From the NCBI RefSeq assembly GCF_003696215.1, contig NZ_RFFG01000013.1:62001-126000 (forward strand): 64,000 bases of DNA, written 5' to 3'. Shown here in pieces: positions 36,064 through 45,221 of the stretch. Source of the DNA: Actinomadura harenae. GTDB lineage: Bacteria > Actinomycetota > Actinomycetes > Streptosporangiales > Streptosporangiaceae. The notes beneath the pieces were generated by a model. That model saw nothing but the letters and a program-made list of their open reading frames with translations, made no database searches and was not told the origin of the DNA. Each line of letters begins with the position of its first letter. Position 1 is the stretch's first letter. The translations under genes were made by a program, and so were the position numbers.

Positions 36064-36930
36064 ATGAGCGACGACAGCGGGCGCATGCGGCAGATGTGGC
36101 ATCTCCTGGAGCCCCTGCACGCCGTCCTCTACTACGCTCCCGAGGTCCTCGAGGAAGTGGAGGCACTCGGTTACGACACCGGCGAGCGCTGGCCGAGCTA
36201 CTTCCCCCTGCGGGCGGCGCCGCTCGGGGCACCCGGATCGCGCCAGGTCGCCTCCGCGTTCTACAGCTTCAGCCCGCGCATGGTCGCCGAACACGTCCCC
36301 GCCGCCTGGGACGTCGCCGCACCTGACCAAGTGCTCGCGGCCCGGACGCGCGGCATCGACCGGGCCTACCGCGCGCTCATCGGCGAGCGAACGGGCAGCG
36401 CCGATCTCGCCGAGGCGGCCGCGCTCGCCCGCCGGGCGGCGGAGGCCGCACCCACGAACGGCCGCCCGCTGGCCGCCGCCAACGCCGCGCTGCCCTGGCC
36501 CCAGGAGTCGCACCTCGTGCTGTGGCAGGCCGCGACGATCCTGCGGGAGCACCGCGGCGACGGCCACCTCGCCGCCCTCCTGACCGCCGGCCTCGACCCC
36601 GTGGAGGCCCTGGTGTCCTTCGCCGCGATCGGCGCGGCGCCGGCCGAGGTCTTCGCCAGCCGCGGCTGGAGCGAGGACGAGTGGACGTCGGCCCGCGAGC
36701 GGCTCATCACGCGGGGACTCCTGGACGCCGACGGCATGGCGACCGACGCGGGCCGCGCCCTGCGCGCCGAAGTCGAGCGCCGTACCGACGAACTCGCCGC
36801 CGCCCCCTGGAACGCGCTCGGCGCCGAGGACACCGCGCGGCTCGCCGAACTCCTGGGCCCCCTCTGGCTGGACGTCCTCGGCTCAGGACTACTCCCCCGC
36901 GAGACCACACTCGGCATCGGAAAGATCTGA
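36064..36930 (+). CDS. SCO6745-family protein
   Basis: 288 residues, matching the pattern of the actinobacterial SCO6745 family: an N-terminal LEPLHAVLYYAPEV, a central PWPQESHLVLWQAATILREHRGDGHLAALL and a C-terminal winged-helix-like region ending in LLPRETTLGIGKI (quoted in parts). The family function is not established; it has a MarR-like C-terminal half. ATG 36064 has AGAGGG nine bases upstream. It stands alone. Confidence 0.8.
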   Translation: MSDDSGRMRQMWHLLEPLHAVLYYAPEVLEEVEALGYDTGERWPSYFPLRAAPLGAPGSRQVASAFYSFSPRMVAEHVPAAWDVAAPDQVLAARTRGIDRAYRALIGERTGSADLAEAAALARRAAEAAPTNGRPLAAANAALPWPQESHLVLWQAATILREHRGDGHLAALLTAGLDPVEALVSFAAIGAAPAEVFASRGWSEDEWTSARERLITRGLLDADGMATDAGRALRAEVERRTDELAAAPWNALGAEDTARLAELLGPLWLDVLGSGLLPRETTLGIGKI

Positions 36931-37193
36931 GGAGCAGAACGCGGCAAGGGCCGACAGAGGAGAGGGCTGCTGGGGTCGACGGGGATTGCCCTCGCGCTTG
37001 AGGGTTGACGGCTGGTTCGGGCTGGCCGCTGAGGCTGCGTGCGGCGAAAGCTTCCGGGATCGGTTCAACGGAAAACTGGACGTCATGGCTTCCGGGAACG
37101 GTCCTGAGCCTGCTCGGACCTGGTTCCGGCCGCCCCTCTCCTGTCATCCCACACCGTCCGTCAGATGACGGACGCTCCGCCATGGAGGCACCC

Positions 37194-38186
37194 ATGAGCT
37201 CGAACTCGGTCGATGGATATGTCCCGGTCATCGACCTCTCCACCCGGCACGAGGCGCCCGGCCGCGCCGCGCTGGCCGAGGCGATCGGCGAGGCCTGCCG
37301 GACGTCGGGCTTCTTCGTCATCGTCGGTCACGGGGTCCCGTCCGGGCTCGTCGACCGGATGCACACGGCGACCACCGCGTTCTTCACGCTGCCCGACGCC
37401 GAGAAGGACCGGATCGCGCACCGCCCCGGCTTCTCCGGATTCCGCAGGTCCGGCGGCACCACCGCCCAGAGTCTCGACCGCAGGACGCCACCGGACCTCT
37501 GCGAGTCCTTCGGCGCACACGTCACGGGAGAACTGAGCGACCGGGAACGCGAGGCGCTCGGCGACTACCCGGCGACCTGGAAACTCGCCAACCTGTGGCC
37601 CCAGAACCCGGCCGACTTCCGGGAGGTGTGGCAGGAGTACATGGCGGCGATGCACGCGCTGTCGGCCGACCTGCTGCGCCTGTGCGCCCGCGCCCTCGGG
37701 CTGGACGAGGACCACTTCGACGACAAGTTCGACCGGCACGTCTCCTCGCTGGTCGCCAACTTCTACTACCCCCAGGTGGACGAGCCGCTCCCGGGCCAGC
37801 TCCGCAGAGGCGCCCACACCGACTTCGGCGGACTGACCGTCCTGTACCAGCAGGACGACAAGGGAGGGCTCCAGGTCCTCCAGGGCGAGGACACCTGGCG
37901 CGACGTCCGCGCCATCCCCGACAGCTTCGTGATCAACATCGGCGACCTGATGGCCCTGTGGACCGGCGGACGGTGGGTCTCGACCATGCACCGGGTGGTC
38001 AACCCCGAGCGGGCGGACACCTCCTCGCGCCTGTCCGTCCCGTTCTTCTTCCAGCCCAACCACGACGCCACGATCGAGCCGCTACCGCCCCTCACCCCCA
38101 CTCCCGGCCAGGAGCGGCCCCAGCCCGTCATCGCCGGGGAGTGGATGGCGATGAAGATGCAGAAGCTGTTCGCCGCCGCCCGGTAG
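37194..38186 (+). CDS. 2-oxoglutarate/Fe(II)-dependent oxygenase, isopenicillin-N-synthase-like
   Basis: 330 residues. The N-terminal DIOX_N domain has GFFVIVGHGV; the iron ligands are in HTDFGGLT (H-x-D) and STMHRVVNP (H); RLSVPFF provides the R-x-S that binds 2-oxoglutarate. It hydroxylates or desaturates a small molecule with O2 and 2-oxoglutarate. ATG 37194 has GGAGG about six bases upstream. It lies about 1.2 kb before the biosynthetic cluster, separated by two unrelated genes, so a role in the cluster is possible but not indicated. Confidence 0.9.
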   Translation: MSSNSVDGYVPVIDLSTRHEAPGRAALAEAIGEACRTSGFFVIVGHGVPSGLVDRMHTATTAFFTLPDAEKDRIAHRPGFSGFRRSGGTTAQSLDRRTPPDLCESFGAHVTGELSDREREALGDYPATWKLANLWPQNPADFREVWQEYMAAMHALSADLLRLCARALGLDEDHFDDKFDRHVSSLVANFYYPQVDEPLPGQLRRGAHTDFGGLTVLYQQDDKGGLQVLQGEDTWRDVRAIPDSFVINIGDLMALWTGGRWVSTMHRVVNPERADTSSRLSVPFFFQPNHDATIEPLPPLTPTPGQERPQPVIAGEWMAMKMQKLFAAAR

Positions 38187-38202
38187 AGCGAGGTGCGATC
38201 CC

Positions 38203-38793
38203 TTAGGGCGTGGTCGGGCCGTCCGCCTCGTGGGCCCAGATGAGGCAGTCGTGCCAGGTGTCCTGTTCGGGGTCCTGGTGCGTCCAGGTGCGGCAGTGCC
38301 GCGGGAGTCGCTCCTCGAAGCGGAAGCCGATGCGCTGGGCGAGCCGTTCCGAGCGGTCGTTGCCGGGCTCGATCTCCAGCCACACCCGGGGAAGGGCGAG
38401 CGCTTCGTGAGCCCAGAGCGTGGTGGCGAGGGCGGCGCGTGAGGCGATGCCCTGGCCGCGCTCCTCCGGGCGGAGCCAGTACGCCACCTCGACGCTCCCG
38501 GGGCCGTCCGGTATCAGGCCGACCGCGCCGAGAAGGCGTTCGTCCCGGAAGATGCCGACGCTGAACTGGCCTCCCGCCGCGGGATCCCAGTCGGTCAGGG
38601 CAGCGCGCGCGTCGGACGGAGTGTACGGCCCGAGAAGAGGGCCCCACAGGGAGTGGCCGGGTTCCGCGGACGTCGCCTCGACCACCGAGGCGACGTCCGC
38701 GGCGTCCAGAATGCGGAGCTGGAGATCATCGTCGCCGAGTGATGGCGCGGCGAGCCCGGACAAGCTGGCAATGTAGCTGGTGTTCATGCCCAT
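38203..38793 (-). CDS. GNAT N-acetyltransferase
   Basis: 196 residues of the RimJ/RimL-like GNAT group: LRPEERGQGIASRAAL is the acetyl-CoA pyrophosphate loop (R-x-x-G-x-G/A) and IGFRFEERLPRHCR is the C-terminal motif. It transfers an acetyl group to an amine of a small molecule or protein N-terminus. The start is ATG 38793 or 38787. It is divergent from a CGNR regulator with only about 36 bases between. Confidence 0.88.
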   Translation of the reverse strand: MGMNTSYIASLSGLAAPSLGDDDLQLRILDAADVASVVEATSAEPGHSLWGPLLGPYTPSDARAALTDWDPAAGGQFSVGIFRDERLLGAVGLIPDGPGSVEVAYWLRPEERGQGIASRAALATTLWAHEALALPRVWLEIEPGNDRSERLAQRIGFRFEERLPRHCRTWTHQDPEQDTWHDCLIWAHEADGPTTP

Positions 38794-38829
38794 GTGGCCT
38801 ACTATGCAGACAGGAAGGTAGGTGGTCAA

Positions 38830-39348
38830 GTGCAGTACATCGCCTACATCGGCAACATGGCGAAGCTGACCGTCGAGCTGGTCAACGGTGATGACCCCAG
38901 TGAGCTGCGGCATGAGTTCTTCGGCCAGCATCACATCGCCGCCCCTCGGGCCGACGAGCTCGCGAGGCTGCTTCCGCTCCTGCGCGACGCCGTCGCGACC
39001 GTCGCGGACGCGGGCTCGATCGAGCCCGTCAACGTCCTCCTGGAGACGTTCCCGCCCACGATGATCGTGAGCAGCCATGACGAAACGGGCACGCCGCACC
39101 TGCACTTCGCGCGTGACGGCGAGGACGCCGTGTCCTGGCTGGGACGCAGTTGCGCCGCCGCGCTCGCCCACGTGATCTGCGGTGATCCGCACGTCACCGT
39201 CGGCCGGTGCCAGGCGGACGGCTGCGAGCGCTTCTACGTCGACGACTCCCGCAACCGCAGCCGCCGGTTCTGCTCCAACACCTGCGCCAGCCGGACCACC
39301 GTCGCCGCCTACCGCGCCCGCCGCAAGAGCCAGGACGCCGGCGCCTGA
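38830..39348 (+). CDS. CGNR zinc-finger protein (ABATE domain)
   Basis: About 172 residues. The C-terminal zinc finger is clear: CQADGCERFYVD..RRFCSNTCASR, the CGNR-type C-x4-C...C-x3-C pattern, here with SNTCASR in place of CGNR. The N-terminal domain is of the stress-sensing ABATE type. GTG 38830 follows AGGAAGG; GTG 38794 is an alternative. Such proteins are probable transcription regulators. Its stop is 20 bases from the stop of the convergent TrpB-like gene, so it marks the left border of the biosynthetic cluster. Confidence 0.8.
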   Translation: MQYIAYIGNMAKLTVELVNGDDPSELRHEFFGQHHIAAPRADELARLLPLLRDAVATVADAGSIEPVNVLLETFPPTMIVSSHDETGTPHLHFARDGEDAVSWLGRSCAAALAHVICGDPHVTVGRCQADGCERFYVDDSRNRSRRFCSNTCASRTTVAAYRARRKSQDAGA

Positions 39349-39367
39349 CCGGACCTCACGGCGCCCC

Positions 39368-40720
39368 TCAGGGGGATTCGATGAGCGGACGCAGGGACGC
39401 CTGGATCTGCTCGTCCGTGGGGACGACGTCGACGGTGTTCCCGGCCAGGTGACTCTCGTAGGCGCCGAGGTCGAGAAGGCCGTGGCCGCTCAGGCTGAAC
39501 AGGATGACGCGTTCGGCGCGTTCCTCGCGCGCCTTCAGGGCCTCGTCGATCGCGGCGGTCACGGCGTGGGCCGATTCGGGCGCGGGGACCAGGCCCTCGG
39601 CCCTCGCGAAGGCGGCCCCGCAATCGAAGACGCGCGACTGGCTGTAGGACGTCGCGTCCATCAGGCCCTTGTCGTACATCGCGCTGACGATCGGGGCGGC
39701 GCCGTGGTAGCGCAGCCCTCCGGCATGGATGTGGTACGCGGTGAACGTGTGGCCGAGCGTGTACATCTTGACCATGGGCGTCACGCCGGAGTAGTCGGTG
39801 TAGTCCAGGAGGTATCTGCCCCGGGTCATTTTGGGGCAGGCGTCCGGCTCCACGGCCAGGAATCGTGTGGCGGCGTTCTGCTCCTGCGCGGCACGGTAAA
39901 AGGGGAAGGTGATTCCGGCGAAGTTGCTGCCCGCGCCCATCGCGCCGATCACCACATCGGGGAACTCCCCCGCCATCCGCATCTGCAGGAGGGCCTCCTC
40001 ACCGATGACGGTCTGGTGCAGCAGGACGTGGTTCTCGCCGCTGCCGATCGAGAACCGCGCGTTCTCGCGGGCGGCGGCGTACTCGATCGCCTCGGCGTTC
40101 GCGATCCCGAGACTGCCCGGCGAGTCGGGATCGGCGCGCAGGGCGGCCCGGCCCACCTCGGTCTCCGCACTGGGGCTCTCGATGACCCGCGCGCCGTTCA
40201 GCCGCATCAGCGTGCCCCGATACGGCTTCTGCCGGTAGCTGGACCGCACCATGAACACGGTGCATTCCATGCCGTAGGGGTGGCACGCCATCGACAGGGC
40301 GGTGCCCCACTGACCGGCGCCGGTGCCCGTCACCATCTCCCCGACCCCGGACCGGGCGTAGTAGTACGCCTGCGCCAGCGCGGTGTTGATCTTGTGGCTG
40401 CCGGACGGGCTCGTCCCCTCGTACTTGAAATAGATGTGCGCGGGGGTGTCGAGGTCCTTTTCCAGCCGCGTCGCGCGGTAGAGCGGCGTCGGACGCCAGC
40501 GCTGGTATTCCGCCCGGACGGGTTCGGGGATCTCGACCCAGCGGTCGCGGCCGATGCTCGGCCGGTACATGGAGAGCGGCAACTGCGGATTCAGCGTTCT
40601 CCGCTCGCCGTTCACCCGCGGCGCGGAACGCGGAGGGGGCACCTCGAACGGCAGATCCGCGAGGATGTTGTACCAATGCGTGGGAACCTGCCCGGCGTCC
40701 AGTTCGAAGGCGTGGCGCAT
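39368..40720 (-). CDS. TrpB2-type PLP-dependent beta-synthase
   Basis: 450 residues, the long TrpB2 form of the tryptophan synthase beta chain, which does not depend on TrpA. PLP lysine 110 lies in SGSHKINTA; TGTGAGQWG covers the substrate carboxylate/catalytic region; GAMGAGSNF binds the phosphate. No trpA, trpC or other tryptophan gene is nearby. It is transcribed with the carrier-protein gene (stop of that gene and start of this one are one base apart). In this cluster it probably condenses a serine- or threonine-derived aminoacrylate with a nucleophile to supply a non-standard amino acid, but this is inference. Confidence 0.88.
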   Translation of the reverse strand: MRHAFELDAGQVPTHWYNILADLPFEVPPPRSAPRVNGERRTLNPQLPLSMYRPSIGRDRWVEIPEPVRAEYQRWRPTPLYRATRLEKDLDTPAHIYFKYEGTSPSGSHKINTALAQAYYYARSGVGEMVTGTGAGQWGTALSMACHPYGMECTVFMVRSSYRQKPYRGTLMRLNGARVIESPSAETEVGRAALRADPDSPGSLGIANAEAIEYAAARENARFSIGSGENHVLLHQTVIGEEALLQMRMAGEFPDVVIGAMGAGSNFAGITFPFYRAAQEQNAATRFLAVEPDACPKMTRGRYLLDYTDYSGVTPMVKMYTLGHTFTAYHIHAGGLRYHGAAPIVSAMYDKGLMDATSYSQSRVFDCGAAFARAEGLVPAPESAHAVTAAIDEALKAREERAERVILFSLSGHGLLDLGAYESHLAGNTVDVVPTDEQIQASLRPLIESP

Positions 40721-40721
40721 G

Positions 40722-41006
40722 TTATTCGCCCGCGCCCTTCGCGTCGACGACCTGCCGGATCATTGCGACGAGACTTCCCACATCGCTCAGTTCCGCGGCC
40801 ATCACGTCCTCGTCGTCGATCTCGATGTCGAACCGCTTCTCAATCTCGACGAGGATGTGCAGCAGGCTGAGCGAGTCCAGTCCCACCACCGGCGAGTAGA
40901 GGGAGACCGTGTCGTCGAGTCGTTCGGGGGCGATGCCCAATTCGAGGACGCCGATCACGACGTTCTTGATCTCCACTGCCAGTTCCGGATTCATGGCACG
41001 ATCCAC
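40722..41006 (-). CDS. Stand-alone peptidyl/acyl carrier protein
   Basis: 94 residues with the 4'-phosphopantetheine site GLDSLSLLHIL (Ser 45). GTG 41006 is preferred over ATG 40994 because AGAGGGA lies six bases upstream. It is probably the PltL/RedO-type carrier that holds prolyl and then pyrrolyl thioester for the adenylation enzyme (42809) and dehydrogenase (41634), which are transcribed divergently from it. Acidic helix 2/3 region (DIEIDDEDV) is normal for carriers. Confidence 0.92.
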   Translation of the reverse strand: MDRAMNPELAVEIKNVVIGVLELGIAPERLDDTVSLYSPVVGLDSLSLLHILVEIEKRFDIEIDDEDVMAAELSDVGSLVAMIRQVVDAKGAGE

Positions 41007-41633
41007 GGCATGTCCCTCTTCTGCAGTCGTCGGCTCGGGGATTTCCTTGCGGAGCGGGATTCTTGATGGAAACCGATATCCGGAAGTCGGGACTTCACCG
41101 GCGACAGGGCGTCACGTGCCGGCGACTCGGGCCGTGGGCCTCGCCCGCCGGGGTCTCCCGGCCATGCCGGGCAGACCCGCCGGGACCGTCCACGGGCTGC
41201 GACGTTCACCACTGCGGTTGACTGACGGTCGGTACCGTACGACAGGCATCTGCGCAGTGCAAGAGATTGCACCAAGCCGTTGGCGATCGTGTGAACCGCC
41301 CGAAACTCACCCTTTCCAAGATCGGATGTCTCATGGACAATGGGCACCGGCTGATGCGGCCGGGCCCGGTTTTCCGTGGTCCGGCTCCCGTGAGGCGAGG
41401 GGTGGAGCATTGTGATTCCACACAGTGATGACGCGGTCACTTCGTGCCGCCCGACAGGGAAGCGCTCGTCGTTTCCGTCCACCGGTCCTCCACCTTCTGC
41501 GGCGACCTAGCCGGATCATTGGAAACCACCCGTCCCCGGGTGCCTTCTTTCACCGCGTCGACTGGTTTCGCGCGGGCGGGAGCCCTTCGGTTCCCGATGT
41601 CGCATGTGATTATGCTCGGCTGAACGGAGAGCC
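41007..41633. promoter_or_regulatory. Long divergent control region of the biosynthetic cluster
   Basis: 627 bases without a supported gene, between the carrier protein (minus) and dehydrogenase (plus). Visible elements: TTGACT near 41218 followed by the palindromic GGTACC-containing segment CGGTCGGTACCGTACG; AGTGA-(8)-TCACT near 41424-41444; and TATGCT at 41610-41615 as a -10 box for the plus operon. The size is the largest in the cluster, and no regulator gene is encoded within it, so a distant regulator may bind here. Confidence 0.5.
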
Positions 41634-42812
41634 ATGCGATTCGAATGGGATGACGACCAGGACGGGCTGTACCGGGATTTTCGCAGGCTCGGCGAAGAGG
41701 CGTTGAGCGAGGACGTCGCCGAACGCGACAGGGCCGGTCTGTTCAGCCACGAGGATTGGAAGGCCTGCGCCGAACGCGGATTGCTCGGGCTGATGCTGCC
41801 GCCCGAGTACGGCGGCGCCGGACGCGACCCGGTGACCTATGCGCGGGCGATGGAGGGCTTCGGCCACGGCTGCCGCGACAACGGCCTCATGATGGCGATG
41901 GGCGCGCACGTCCTCGCCGCCGAGCTCCCCGTCTGGAAGTACGGCGACGAGGAGCAGCGGCGCAGGTACCTGCCGGAACTCGCCGCCGGACGGCTCATCG
42001 GCGCCAACGCGATGACCGAGCCCGGCAGCGGGTCGGACGCCCTGTCGCTCACGACCACGGCCGAACGCGACGACGGCTTCTACCGGCTCACCGGGCGCAA
42101 GGTCTTCGTGACGAACGCGCCGGTCGCCGACGTGTTCGTCGTGTACGCGACCGTCGGCCGGAACCTGGGGTTCACCGGAGTGACCGCGTTCCTTGTGGAG
42201 CGCGGCGACGTCGGCGTCTCGGTGAAGGAGCAGGCCGAGAAGATGGGGCTGCGCACCGCCCGCTGGGGTGAGCTCGAACTGGACGGATGCCGGATCCCGG
42301 CGTCCCGGCGGCTCGGGGCCGAGCGGCAGGGCGGGGCGGTGTTCGCGCGGACGATGGCGTGGGAACGGTCCCTCCTGCTGGCGCCGTGGCTCGGCGTCCT
42401 GGAACGCGAGATCGACGCGTGCGTGCGCCACTGCCGGCGCCGGCGCCAGTTCGGCAAGCACATCGGGCATTTCCAGTCGGTCTCGAACCGGATCGTCGAC
42501 ATGCGGATCCGCTGGGAGCTGGCCCGGATGCTCCTCTACCGCGCCGCGGCCGAGCTCGACGGCGCGGAGCCGACGATCTTCCCCGAGGCCGGGAAGCTGT
42601 ATGTGAGCGAGGCCGCCGTGGAGATCTTCACGAGCCTGACGCAGATCTACGGGGCGCTCGGCTACTCGTCCGACGGGCGGACCGAGCGGAACCTGCGCGA
42701 CGCGATCGGCATGACCATCTCGTCTGGCACGTCCGACATGCAGCGCGTGGTGATCGCGGGGAAGCTCGGCATCTCCTGGCCGGACACCGAAGGGAGCGGG
42801 GACGCGAAATGA
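41634..42812 (+). CDS. Acyl-CoA-dehydrogenase-like prolyl-PCP oxidase
   Basis: 392 residues of the flavin-dependent acyl-CoA dehydrogenase fold: AMTEPGSGSDA, RRRRQFGKHIG and the C-terminal GTSDMQRVVIAGKL. The pattern MAWERSLLLAPWLGVLEREI strongly recalls PltE, the FAD enzyme that oxidises L-prolyl-S-PCP by four electrons to pyrrolyl-2-carboxyl-S-PCP. The next gene, overlapping by ATGA, is an adenylation enzyme with a proline code, and a carrier lies upstream; all three components of that pathway are therefore present. Confidence 0.9.
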   Translation: MRFEWDDDQDGLYRDFRRLGEEALSEDVAERDRAGLFSHEDWKACAERGLLGLMLPPEYGGAGRDPVTYARAMEGFGHGCRDNGLMMAMGAHVLAAELPVWKYGDEEQRRRYLPELAAGRLIGANAMTEPGSGSDALSLTTTAERDDGFYRLTGRKVFVTNAPVADVFVVYATVGRNLGFTGVTAFLVERGDVGVSVKEQAEKMGLRTARWGELELDGCRIPASRRLGAERQGGAVFARTMAWERSLLLAPWLGVLEREIDACVRHCRRRRQFGKHIGHFQSVSNRIVDMRIRWELARMLLYRAAAELDGAEPTIFPEAGKLYVSEAAVEIFTSLTQIYGALGYSSDGRTERNLRDAIGMTISSGTSDMQRVVIAGKLGISWPDTEGSGDAK

Positions 42813-44356
42813 GCGGGCTCGACGACCACCTCCGCCACTGGGCCCGGACGCGACCGGACGCCCCGGCGGTCGAGTACCAGGGCCGGACGCTGACCTACGG
42901 CGAACTGGACGCGCGCAGCTCGGCCCTCGCGGCCACATTGATCGGCAACGGTGTCGCCCCTGGTGACAGGGTCGGCCTGTGGGCGCGCAAGTCGATCGAG
43001 TCGGTGATCGCGATCCACGGCGTCCTGAAGACGGGCGCCGCCTATGTTCCGATCGACCCGAGCGCGCCGTTCAAGCGGGCGGGCCACATCATCGAGCACT
43101 GCGACGTCGCCTGTGTCATCGCCCAGGACGACCGTGTCGGATGGCTGCGGGAGCACTTCTCGTGCCCGATCGTGTCCGTGGGCCCGCAGCCACTGGACGA
43201 ATCGGTCATCGGCTGGGACCAGGCCCTGGCCGCCACCGGCGATCCCGGCCTGCCGGACGTCGATCTCCAGAGCCCCGCCTACATCCTGCACACGTCGGGG
43301 TCGAAGGGCACTCCCAAGGGGGTCGTGCTCTCCCACGGCAACGCCGTCGCGTTCGTGGAATGGGCGGTCGGCGAGTTCGGCCTGGGGCCCTCCGATCGGG
43401 TCTCCAGTCACGCGCCGTTCCATTTCGACCTGTCCGTCCTGGACCTGTTCGCGACGTGCGCCGCGGGCGGCTGCGTCGTGCTGGTGCCGGAGAGCCAGGT
43501 CGGGCTCGGCGGCGCATTGAACAAGTTCGTCACCGACCAGCGCATCACCGTGTGGTACTCGGTCCCGGGCGCGCTGACCCGGATGCTCGCGGCGAAGAAC
43601 GGCGACCTGCTGGCCGGGTCGTCGCTGCGGGTCGTCCTGTTCGCCGGGGAGCCGTTTCCGCTCACCCACCTGCGGCGGCTTCACGCGCTCGTCCCCGGGG
43701 CGGCCTTCTACAACCTGTACGGACCGACCGAGACGAACGTGTGCCTGTTCCATCGCGTCCGGGCGTCGGACGTCGAGCCGCATCTCACGCGGCCGGTGCC
43801 GATCGGGCGGCCCTGCCCGTACGCGCGCGCGTTCGTGGTCGACCGGGACGGACGTCCGCTGGACCCCGAGCCGGGACGGACCGGGGAGCTCTGCGTCGCG
43901 GGCGACTCGGTGATGCTCGGCTACTGGCAGGACGACGCCCTCACGGCGTCGAAGACCCTGCTGATCCCGCGGGACGGCGCGGAACCGCTCGAGGCGTACC
44001 GCACCGGTGACCTCGTCCGGATCGACGACGACCTGAACCACGTGTTCCTCGGACGCGAGGACGACATGGTGAAGATCCGCGGCCACCGGGTCGAGATCGG
44101 CGAGGTCGAGGCCGTCCTGTCGGCCGCGGAGAACGTCCGGGAGGTCGCGTGCGTCGTGGTCGGCGACGGCCCCGACGACCGCGTGATCGAGGCGTACCTG
44201 GTGCCGGAGGAGGATCCGCTCGACGTCCCGCGGGTGCGGCGGCACTGCCTGGCCGAGCTTCCGCGCTACATGGTCCCGGAACGCTTCCATGTCGTCGCCG
44301 GGCTCCCGACGACCGGGACCGGGAAGATCGACCGGCGCGGGCTGGCCGGTGCGTAG
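42809..44356 (+). CDS. Stand-alone adenylation enzyme, L-proline specific by pocket code
   Basis: 515 residues with all NRPS adenylation motifs: HTSGSKGTPKG (A3), FHFDLSVLDLF (A4), NLYGPTETNVC (A5), YRTGDLVRIDD (A7), GREDDMVKIRGHR (A8) and TGTGKIDRRG (A10 with the catalytic Lys). Mapping onto the GrsA pocket gives D207, L208, L211, then Y, L, A, L, V, C and the A10 Lys: D-L-L-Y-L-A-L-V-C-K, the code I recall for PltF/RedM-type proline activation. It adenylates L-Pro and loads the carrier protein for oxidation to pyrrole-2-carboxyl thioester. Confidence 0.9.
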   Translation: MSGLDDHLRHWARTRPDAPAVEYQGRTLTYGELDARSSALAATLIGNGVAPGDRVGLWARKSIESVIAIHGVLKTGAAYVPIDPSAPFKRAGHIIEHCDVACVIAQDDRVGWLREHFSCPIVSVGPQPLDESVIGWDQALAATGDPGLPDVDLQSPAYILHTSGSKGTPKGVVLSHGNAVAFVEWAVGEFGLGPSDRVSSHAPFHFDLSVLDLFATCAAGGCVVLVPESQVGLGGALNKFVTDQRITVWYSVPGALTRMLAAKNGDLLAGSSLRVVLFAGEPFPLTHLRRLHALVPGAAFYNLYGPTETNVCLFHRVRASDVEPHLTRPVPIGRPCPYARAFVVDRDGRPLDPEPGRTGELCVAGDSVMLGYWQDDALTASKTLLIPRDGAEPLEAYRTGDLVRIDDDLNHVFLGREDDMVKIRGHRVEIGEVEAVLSAAENVREVACVVVGDGPDDRVIEAYLVPEEDPLDVPRVRRHCLAELPRYMVPERFHVVAGLPTTGTGKIDRRGLAGA

Positions 44357-44368
44357 GCGGGCGCGGCG

Positions 44369-45166
44369 ATGAAGGTGCTGACCGAGACCTGGTGGAGCGC
44401 GGCGATCGGCCGGGAGAAGACGGTGACGGTCGTGCTGCCGCCGAGCTACTCCCCCGTCGGCGGCCCGTTCCCCGTGCTGTACCTGCTGCACGGCTTCGGC
44501 GGGAACCGGAACACCTGGCTCCAGTGCGCGAACCTCTCGGCGGTGGTGGACTCGCACCGGCTCGTCCTGGTGCTCCCCGAGTCGGGACGCGCCTGGTTCA
44601 TCAACGACGCGCGAGGACGGCGCTACGAGGACTACCTCGTCCACGAGGTGGTCGACCACGTCGACGCCGCCTTCAACACCGTCCCCACCCGGGACGGACG
44701 GGCCGTCGGCGGCTTCTCGATGGGCGGGGCCGCCGCGCTCTACCAGGCGCTGCTGCACGGCGACCGGTTCTCGGTCGTGGCCAGCAACGGCGGCGCGTTC
44801 GAGGCCCCCCTGAGAGAGGGCGACCCGTACGAGGCCCTGCGCGGCGACCGGAATCTGGCGATCCCCTCCACCCGCGACCACGAGCGCGTGTGGGGGCCCG
44901 CCGGCAGCGAGGTCAGGCGCAGATACGACCCCTACTCCCTCATCCGGAACCGCGACCCGAGGCACCCGATCGAGGTGTACCTCGACATCGGCCTGGACGA
45001 CTACCCGCGGATGATCTCCATGAACCGGAGGACGCGGGACGCGCTCACGGCCGGTTCGGTCCCCCACGAGTACCGGGAACGCCCCGGCGGGCACGACTGG
45101 GACTTCGTCGACGCCGGGCTCCGCGACCTCTTCGCGTTCACGCAGGGCCACCTCCTTTCCGCGTGA
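44369..45166 (+). CDS. Esterase D/antigen-85-type alpha/beta hydrolase
   Basis: 265 residues, putative esterase family PF00756: LLHGFGGNRNTW, nucleophile elbow GGFSMGGAAA and catalytic His in PGGHDWDFV. No signal peptide, so it acts in the cytoplasm. It begins 12 bases after the adenylation gene and is probably in the same operon. It could release or transfer the pyrrolyl group from the carrier, or hydrolyse a protecting ester in the pathway; the sequence does not decide. Confidence 0.85.
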   Translation: MKVLTETWWSAAIGREKTVTVVLPPSYSPVGGPFPVLYLLHGFGGNRNTWLQCANLSAVVDSHRLVLVLPESGRAWFINDARGRRYEDYLVHEVVDHVDAAFNTVPTRDGRAVGGFSMGGAAALYQALLHGDRFSVVASNGGAFEAPLREGDPYEALRGDRNLAIPSTRDHERVWGPAGSEVRRRYDPYSLIRNRDPRHPIEVYLDIGLDDYPRMISMNRRTRDALTAGSVPHEYRERPGGHDWDFVDAGLRDLFAFTQGHLLSA

Positions 45167-45221
45167 CCGTTTCCGCCCCAGACAGGACATCGACAAGACG
45201 AGGGACGACGGAGGACTGCTC

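Noticed and set aside
37194..38186. Isopenicillin N synthase-like oxygenase as part of the cluster
   Set aside because: It is separated from the cluster by an unrelated divergent GNAT/CGNR pair and lies on its own transcript; no specific link is seen.
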